NCBI GenBank assembly: GCA_963969495.1
Contig: OZ018329.1
Span: forward strand, 67,091,243-67,155,242
Length of the DNA: 64,000 bases
Direction of reading: 5' to 3'
From: Ceratothoa steindachneri
Lineage: Eukaryota; Arthropoda; Malacostraca; Isopoda; Cymothoidae
The position numbers and the translations under genes were made by a program. Every line of letters begins with the position of its first letter. The stretch's first letter is position 1. This document shows, in pieces, positions 57,281 to 64,000 of this stretch. The notes under the pieces were generated by a model. The model was not told where the DNA came from, searched no databases, and was given only the letters and a program-made list of their open reading frames with translations.

Positions 57281-57621
57281 CTGCGAATCTTATAACGCTT
57301 GTGAACTGGTAACGACGGGTTGGGCCACGGGCACTGGCCAATTAGGACGGAGCAGAATTTAATAATGGCTGCTACTACTTCTGCCCAGCTAGTGAAGTAC
57401 ACACAATCGATGTAGCACTTAACGACGGGGAGCCGATTGGTGCGCCCTAAGTTGTCCTGCACGACGGCGAATTTATTATGGTCCTGGGATATTGGGAGAA
57501 GCAGCTTTTCCAACACCACTATGCAGGTGCACCCTGTATCTCTGACAAGCCTGGAGGCACGGCAGCCATTAATCGTTCCGGATTCGAACTTAAGACCTCC
57601 AGGGGTACTCTTATCAAACAA
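57265..57621 (-). pseudogene. Aspartic protease remnant of Gypsy-like element 2
   Basis: The frame has INGCRASRLVRDTGCTCIVV. DTG is the active-site triad of retroviral-type aspartic proteases, within the RDTGC context common in arthropod Gypsy elements. A downstream RLPVVKCYIDCVYFTSW stretch matches the flap and following strands. The frame runs 118 codons and ends next to the integrase part, so the expected RT and RNase H, about 1.5 kb, are absent. Confidence 0.75.
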
Positions 57622-57630
57622 GAAGTTTAA

Positions 57631-58666
57631 CTAGTGGCCGCCGGAATTTGAGGTGCTCTTGGGAGAAAATTCCGATGGTGTTGACGAAGGGGCAGACGTG
57701 GCACAGATCTGGTTTACCTGGTGAGAAGAGTTATTCCTGAACTGAGAGTTCTGTCGGCAGTTCGCTTTCACGTGACCCTCCACACTACAGGAAAAACAAA
57801 TAGTGGGTCTCCTGGGGAAAGATGAGGTAAGGGGGTCTGAAGAGAATAGTTTTACATCCTGTTGTTCGGACGAAAAGAGCGGTTTCGGCTTCGTCGGCCC
57901 AGTTACCCTGGCAAACTTGTTTTTCATTTTGCCGGATGAATTTACTTTTGTTTCTTTTAGGTTTTGTGGAAAGGGGGGCCGTTTTCTTCCCTTCTTTCGG
58001 ATAAAGGTTGTGACTTGCTGAATAAATGTCGGCCTCTTCTGTGCACTCCTTGAATGTGAGGCACCGCCGGTCTTTTACGAAAGATCTGACTTCATCCAGA
58101 CGTACAGCCAACAACTGGTCTCTCAGGAAGAAGTTAACGAGGGCATCATAGTCATGCGGGATTTTAGAAGCATCAAGCCAAAGGTTGAGGTGACGCTGGA
58201 GGGTATATCCAAACTGACGGTATGTTTGGCCTGGCTGAAGGCGAGCATGTCTGAATTTTGATGGGTAAATGTCTGGGTTCATGTTATATGCCGCCAGTAA
58301 CTCCGATTTTAAGGTCGAATAATCGATTGTTTCCTCCGAGGGGAGTGATATGAATATACCTCGGAGGTGGAAATTTAGCAAGGGCAACAATTGAGCCACT
58401 CCATCTGCCTCGATCTTCCAATGGTTTATTTCGAAGCTTAACAGATGCGGTAGGGGGAGCTTCGGACCTCGAGCTGATGGACAGCGTCTCGTTCCTGGTC
58501 CTACTCATTTCAAGTTCATGAAGACGGATTCTTTCCCTTTCTCCTCGTTTCTTCTCTTCCCTTTCGCTTTCTATCCTTTCGTCTTCTCAAATATATGCTA
58601 AGAGGTCCTTTCCGCTGAGCCCAAGCGACTCTCCTTGACATTAAACGTGTTAAATAATGAGGCCAT
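57631..58666 (-). pseudogene. Gag of Gypsy-like element 2
   Basis: On minus, a candidate ATG at 58666 begins ASLFNTFNV, then an LG-x-SGKDLLAYI-like motif and a charged helix (ESEREEKKRGERERIRL), parallel to element 1. The frame 58399-57785 holds the capsid-like region (AQLLPLLNFHLRGIFISL, DYSTLKSELLAAYNMNPDIY, FRHARLQPGQTYRQFGYTL, DALVNFFLRDQLL). The overlapping frame 57927-57631 supplies the zinc knuckle CFSCSVEGHVKANC, spaced C-2-C-4-H-4-C. It packages element RNA in functional relatives. At least two frameshifts are present. Confidence 0.85.
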
Positions 58667-59233
58667 TTGATCAAGTTTACCAACTTTCAAGAAAAGCACC
58701 ACAAAGAAAGGGGGAATTAATTAGACGGACAGGATAAGTCCTGGTAGGCTTTGGTGGACCTACGATTCTTCACTTAAAAAACAGCAACAAAGAAACACAG
58801 CGATAATTATTTCGCACGGCGCTAATTCTTAATTATACTCGAAATATTCACTCCGGAATTTAGCGAGAGCCTGTGTTGCACAATACGCACTAAGAAAACG
58901 ACAACACAATACAAAAAAAAAACGAAATAAGATAAACTCATTTACAATACGGCAGACGATTTAGGAGGTCTGGAAAGGGTTATGTTTCACACGGTCACAA
59001 ATGCAGTATAAAATATGCACACAAAAGGAAAAAAGGAGAAATGGGTAAAGTCTTTTCTACAGTTTCTAAAACCAGAACCTTCAATATACAAAAATAACAC
59101 CCATTAGAATATGTCACAGGTATAAAAGAAATCAGATCAGATACTGCGGATGATCCTATAAAGAAACTGGCACTAGAATATAATATAGATGTCCAAAGGT
59201 TACTCCACACCTGACACCATAATATAATAGAGA
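58667..59233 (-). promoter_or_regulatory. Leader and primer-binding site of Gypsy-like element 2
   Basis: On minus, TGGTGTCAGG (59219-59210) lies 14 nt inside the 5' LTR and equals the primer-binding site of element 1. An untranslated leader follows to the gag start. The 88-codon minus frame at 59261-58995 has no recognisable domain. Confidence 0.75.
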
Positions 59234-59996
59234 TGTTATTCGGTGACCGTGAAGAGGGCACGCCAGAGAATCGGGATAAGGATCCCAGTTTGAGGGTTAA
59301 ATAAACAAAGTCGAGTGCAATTATCAGGGAGACTCACGTAAAGCCTAATTGACTGGAAGTTAGCATAAATTGAGTAAATAGGGTGCTGCAAAGTTGAACT
59401 TGCAAGATTCCTTCTTCTTTAACCTCGCTGAGAAATGAGCAAGGGAGTACTTCAGTCGTTGGACGAGGTCTATAACCGAGTGATAGATGCTTGGCCGTGT
59501 CTATCGTCTGTCGGCGGGAACTCTGGACTTGGATACGAGCAAAGCCGGGTAGAGGTGACGCGTCGCGTTCGTAGCTGGAAGCCGTTGAGAGGCGAAGCAG
59601 GGTGTACGAGACTGTACGTCGCTGCTAACCAAGATAGGGCTGTATGATACTGCATTCTTAAAGCTCTTTTCGAGGTATTTATACTGCCTCGGCGGAAGTA
59701 GGTCGCCAGGGACACCCAAAAGGGAGAATGAGAATCTAATTAGGCTTGGCGCGTCATGGGGGCAGGGAAGAGAGTCTCGGCAGATTCACAGCTTTGCGCA
59801 AAGGTACTTGGCGCCGTGGGTCTGGCGCCGATCAGACGTTGCGACAGTGAGGAATGGAACCTAAAACGGATTACGCGCTCCCGCGAAAATCTCGCTGCTT
59901 CCTTAGAGCTGTCTGGCCATTCAGGTGTATCTTCTCACGCGCCAAAGGTAGACGTTGGGTTCTAGGGGTAGGGGTTGGGGTAAACCTTCTCCCTCT

Positions 59997-60000
<4 letters not shown>
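59234..60000 (-). repeat. 5' LTR of Gypsy-like element 2
   Basis: On minus it begins TGTCAGAGGGAGAAGG at 60000, directly next to (TA)n, and ends with CGGTCACCGAATAACA. It is 767 bp, shorter than its partner because of a deletion of about 225 bp near 59323. The short plus-strand frames at 59435-59965 are repeat translation that also occurs in the 3' LTR. Confidence 0.88.

Positions 60001-60066
<66 letters not shown>
60001..60066. repeat. (TA)n flanking the right end of Gypsy-like element 2
   Basis: 66 bp of TA starts at the base after the LTR terminus. It also lies at the 3' end of the Penelope-like fragment that follows. Confidence 0.95.
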
Positions 60067-60070
<4 letters not shown>

Positions 60071-60546
60071 GAAGGATAAACGAAAGGACGTATAAAGGGA
60101 AATTCTTGTCATTTTCTTGATACAACGTTTCGGGTGAACTTTTCACCCATCTTCGGCTACTGGAAATACAATTCGTGGAAAACAATTTAAGTTAAGAGTC
60201 AAACAGATAATCAAAATTACGAATTTATGGAAAGTATTTAATGTTTATTAAGGGGGTCAATAGCGATAAATTTACAGGTAATTGATATTTTTGGATTATT
60301 ATGTCGCGAGTTAAAAATTAACAATTGGGGAAACACAGGAAACACATCAGGATAAACCAACCTTAAACAATCAGCCGTTAGGGAATAACTAGGAAGAAAG
60401 GGTGAGGAACGTAAGAAGAAAGAGAAGGTTAGGGGGTTGATAATATTTTTGTTAGAGTAGCAGCAGTGGGTGAGAAGAAGAATCGGAATTTAAGGAAGGA
60501 GAAAGGTATTTAATATACATGGATTCAAGAATCCATTCTTGACGAC
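60067..60546 (-). mobile_element. Penelope-like element, 3' end
   Basis: On minus from 60546 the frame reads QEWILESMYIKYLSPSLNS and ends SHPLLLL then stop, matching the last residues after the GIY-YIG endonuclease of Penelope-like elements (a conserved glutamate helix, then PSLN). A 3' untranslated region follows and contains a hammerhead-like motif at 60156-60126. Only the extreme C-terminus of the protein is left. The assignment relies on that short block plus the ribozyme-like motif, so confidence is moderate. Confidence 0.6.
60100..60165 (-). ncRNA. Hammerhead-ribozyme-like motif
   Basis: On minus CCGAAGA is followed by a stem GGGTGAA...TTCACCC and then GAAACG. Hammerhead ribozymes have CUGANGA, stem II, then GAAA, and Penelope-like elements are known to carry them. 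Here the second core base is C rather than U, which would be expected to abolish cleavage, and the short stem III around GTTGTATC is imperfect. It is best read as a decayed ribozyme. Confidence 0.5.
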
Positions 60547-61419
60547 CCCTGCAGTCATAGTAACCGTAATTACGGTTTTTTAAAAATTATATTTTACCGT
60601 AGACAGAGCCAAAACCAAACAACTCAAACAAAAACAACAATTAAAGAACATTTTGGAAAACAAACAAAACAAAAGACAAGGAAAAGGCTTGCCCAGGTGC
60701 CAGAGGGCACCGCGCTCGTCTTGATACCCAGTTAGGTAGCGTGCGCGAAGCTCCCCAAGATTGGGGGAAGGATGAACACGCAGTCATCCAGATGTGGGCC
60801 AATACTACATCTCGCCCCCCGTCGCAGCGTTTAATTGTGGGCCTTTGAGAGGGGGCGGGGTTCATTACCCAAGTTTCTGGTGTAGTCCGGGTAAGGCTCT
60901 TGGCTACACCATCCACCACCTTGCAGTTGAAGAGAGAATGGGCGGACTACTTCGCCTCTAAATATTGGTTGTGTGAGTGATAACGGTGTCGTAGTAGTAG
61001 TGGTGGTGGTTCTCTAATCTGTCTTTATCGAGCTGTATCCCTACCGGATAATAAAATAGACAAAGATTAGTATGACAATCGTTGGTGAGCCTGAGGGGTC
61101 CAGGAGCCGGTCCTCTTTGGGGAGAGGTGCCAAGGAGTATTATGTTTTGACACCAAACAGCCTTCAGGTAGAACCTTCGTCACCTCGGGGAAGAGGGACC
61201 TGTTCCGCGTCAGAAATATGTGGATATATATACCTATTGGCAGGATTCCTTTGGATAGATAGTGTGTGTTGTGCGAAGGCGGGGGAGGGAACAAATCAGT
61301 GTTGTAATTGTTTATGTGTGTGATGAGAAGTATAAGAGCTACCCACCCTAATACAGGGGTGAGCACCGCGCGTCCACCAATCGGTAGCCAGATCTCTCCG
61401 TGCCCTGACTGTTGTGCTC
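60547..61419. other. Noncoding interval
   Basis: No gene recognised. The 92-codon minus frame at 60919-60641 and the frames around 61067-61366 have no domain that I can support. Confidence 0.4.
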
Positions 61420-61490
61420 GCTCATGCCGGAATCTAGTCCTGCACCGCGACGTTAGCGGACCAACGACGTATCCACTCGGCTACAAAGAA
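61420..61490 (-). repeat. tRNA-like SINE head or tRNA pseudogene
   Basis: On minus TAGCCGAGTGG (61483-61473) matches a tRNA A box and GGACTAGATTCC (61440-61429) a degenerate B box of the form GGTTCGANTCC, at tRNA-like spacing. It resembles a serine- or leucine-type tRNA start, but pairing of the acceptor arm is not evident. A SINE body could extend toward lower coordinates. Confidence 0.5.
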
Positions 61491-62136
61491 CTCTCGATAA
61501 CATGCTAATATACACATGTGAACTCGTTTGCCTATGGCTCCGAGTAAGTTCGTTCTACCGACACTCGTGACGTCAGAGGTTGTCCTTCCCACCACAACGG
61601 GTTTATTAGGGCGTTAAAGGAAGGGGGGCACTTTTCAAAGCAGCAAATGGATTGATATCAGTCAAAATCCGGACACCGAAGACTAAGGGCCATTCGAGGA
61701 GTTCAGATCTAAAGAGTCAGATTGACAGCTAGGCTGAAGCTTCTTCCTCCAACTTATTTGTTCCACGGATTTGCTTCCCCAGGTATCTGTGGAGCTGCCC
61801 TATTGCTGTGAAACCTCGAAGCAACCATAGACGACTCCTACACAACTCATGCGATAAAATACTGATTTTCTCCATTCTCTCTCCCCACTTCTTTCCCGCT
61901 CCCCAATGTTTCCGTGAGGATAGACAGCTGTCTTCTGCACAGCTTCAATTTATCTTTACCACTTTCTTTACAGATCTCTTCTTAAAAACTTTCTGTGGGA
62001 TATGTCCTCGTTGTTATCACGCTGTAAACTAGAGAAAATATTTTATTTCGCTCGGTTATGACAAATTCATATTTATCTAAATTGTCGTTTCTTTCTGATT
62101 TGTTCATCCCTGCTGACTTGTTTTCACACACACACA

Positions 62137-62169
<33 letters not shown>

Positions 62170-63014
62170 CCTATCGTTATCTGTTTACCCTTGGCCTACC
62201 GTTCCTTCCCTCCATCGCTGAAAGTTCGCATTTTTTTAGTCTATTTGCTATGCCGCGTTGTACCTGCGAGCATTTTGGAACCGTTCTTACATTCGGGTGA
62301 TTGGCTGAAGCCATTTTTGCCGCATTCCTTTTTCTCCTCTTTTTCACCTTAATCATCATCCTCACCTTTTAGTTATTGATAATTTAAAGAAACCTGATTC
62401 TAAATGACCCCTTAAATACCTCTCTGCTGAATTTGACTTGAATTGACCGATTGATGGACGAGGGTACACCCATCACTGTGAAATGGAGAAACTGTAACAT
62501 AATCGATGAACGTTCAGGGCCTAGAGAGCATGGTTAAAACCTTGCGAAACTAGATGGTACCCTTGTGTCGGGACTCAGAATTACTGATTTCGGCTCTTTT
62601 TGGCGGGGGAAAAGAAGACACGTCACATTTTCCTCTTCCAATCACCCAACAAGAGCAGAGTTGTAAATAGAGGATAAAATAAGACTAAGGAAAATCATTT
62701 TAAAAAACCGGATAAAAGTTAGAGTTTGAAAACGCGACAGATGATAATTTTTATATGTTAATACACCTAACACTCTATCAGAAAGCGTGTGACTTCATCT
62801 AAAATACTGTTGATGAAATTGTGCTTGTTTTTGAACGAGTCATTGGCTGGTATTTTCAACACTCCGGAGCGTATTTCTTTCTTGTTTTTTTACTTATTCT
62901 GTTTTTGATTGTTTCTTTGCTTGTGTTTTGTTTGTTTTTTGTGTCTGTTTGATACTCTAGTCTAGTATTTGGCTGTAGCGTGATTACGGCAGTCACCAGA
63001 AAGGCTCTTTACAT
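61491..63014. other. Noncoding interval containing (CA)n at 62125-62169
   Basis: A 45-bp CA microsatellite with one TA interruption. No gene or transposon end is otherwise recognised. Confidence 0.55.
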
Positions 63015-63394
63015 AAACAAGGTATGCTGACCAAAATCATTTGCTCTCACTTAGTCTGATTTATGACCTTACGACCTTCAAAACTTTCAATAATTTCAGG
63101 ACTAACCTTGGGAGGACCTTGACAATTATTTCATTCGAAAGAGAATGCAAAACAACATTAAGGTTTCAAATTTCGTTAGAATAGGCCGAATAGTTTTGAT
63201 ACTGCCAAAAACAAAATTCCCGGGCTAACCTTGGGAGGAACCTGGCACTTATGTCATTCGAAAGCGAATCTAAAAAAACATATGGATTTTAAATTTCTTT
63301 AGAATCGGCTGAATAGTTACAATGTTATTACCCCCCCCCTCCTAAAAAAAACTGGGACCAACCGACATAGTGAGATATAGAGTCGCACTCGACT
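63015..63394 (-). mobile_element. 122-bp-repeat element, copy III (short form, inverted)
   Basis: On minus it begins AGTCGAGTGCGACTCTATAT, with TCGGTTGGTCCCAGTTTT, two monomers whose marker positions are about 123 bp apart (63279 and 63156), then the tail GGTCATAAATCAGACTAAG and the terminal CTTGTTT at 63015. It has the same order and almost the same length as copy I. A C-run and A-run interrupt the head at 63330-63350. Confidence 0.82.
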
Positions 63395-64000
63395 AAAAAT
63401 CGAATGGGTTCTGGGGCTTATGTAGTGTAAAGGCCTATTCTTTTTGGTGCAGGAACTGCTCCTCACGATTTTAAAGTATGATTTTCAGGTTTCGTGATTA
63501 TTTATGGTTATTTATTCTTAATTCAGAAAAATGTTCTACCGACATTGTCCTTTTCACTCAGAGAAAGAATGAAGAAAGAGAAGTGGGATAGGGAGAAAAA
63601 GCTGATAAAAACCCACCTAAATAATGAAGATTAAAAGTGTAAAATTCGTCAATTCTAAATATTGTATTGGAGCGGGCGGGGGTATTATGAACCCAAAATA
63701 TTAAACCCCTTTTTGACGATATATGGTTAAGGTGTGATTTTTATTCGTCTCTGCTTCACTTCCCATTTTGATCCTTTCCTTCCCTTTGTATTATAGACTT
63801 TTTTATCCTTAACTTCCGTCTACTGTTCTTCCTTCACTTTGCCTAAACTTTTCTCAATCTCTGTTTCTTCGAGGGTTCGACAATGTTGACTACCGGGATA
63901 TGTTCACACTGAGTGAGAACAGAACGCGCAATCACGACTTCAAACTTGAACTGAAGCGTTACAACCGCAATCTGTGTGGAAATTTTTCTCACTTACAGTA
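63395..64000. other. Noncoding interval to the window end
   Basis: No gene, array or transposon end recognised. Confidence 0.45.

Noticed and set aside
61420..61490. Functional tRNA gene
   Set aside because: The B box is degenerate and no acceptor-arm pairing was found.

Overview
This window looks like repeat-dominated nuclear DNA from an arthropod, most plausibly a decapod crustacean. The grounds are long (TA)n, (GA)n/(CT)n and (CA)n microsatellites, many minisatellites, and decayed transposons of types I associate with crab and shrimp genomes. The taxon is an inference. I see no bacterial or organellar features, no rRNA and no intact tRNA, and no host protein-coding gene I can name. Nearly every long reading frame belongs to a broken mobile element.

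Layout. At 0.5-3.3 kb there is a Jockey-type non-LTR element with endonuclease (EN) and reverse transcriptase (RT). At 4.2-4.6 kb lies the first copy of an unusual element built on a 122-bp repeat. At 4.8-9.2 kb there is a nearly full CR1-like LINE (esterase ORF1 remnant, then EN/RT ORF2) interrupted by a tRNA-derived SINE and by an AT-rich insert; a second 5'-truncated CR1 copy lies inverted at 10.0-11.07 kb. At 12.1-13.5 kb is the expanded copy of the 122-bp element. At 14.1-15.7 kb is a pseudogene of an arthropod-dispersed protein family. At 16.2-21.1 kb is a Gypsy-like LTR element with 1.4-kb LTRs and most of pol missing. A hAT transposase remnant follows at 21.4-22.1 kb, then two RT remnants at 24.5-26.6 kb, then a 4.5-kb inverted pseudogene of a second dispersed family at 26.7-31.2 kb.

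From 31.7 to 43.5 kb there are a mariner C-terminus, a 31-bp minisatellite, a hAT derivative with terminal inverted repeats (TIRs) and 8-bp duplications, a 1.4-kb hairpin-forming satellite, a 30-bp minisatellite, a second hAT derivative, a fold-back element and a Tc1/mariner-type derivative. At 44.9-50.8 kb an inverted Jockey-type fragment is followed by a head-to-tail cluster of three copies of one RNase H-bearing LINE. A Tc1/mariner transposase pseudogene lies at 51.4-52.3 kb, and an unrecognised ORF pair at 54.4-54.9 kb.

A second Gypsy-like element occupies 55.24-60.00 kb and is flanked on both sides by (TA)n. It is followed by the 3' end of a Penelope-like element carrying a hammerhead-like motif. 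A second SINE-type tRNA head is at 61.4 kb and the third, inverted copy of the 122-bp element is at 63.0-63.4 kb. The elements do not form a pathway. The value of the window lies in their nested structure and in the repeat family with a defined head and tail but variable 122-bp copy number, which I cannot assign to a named class.
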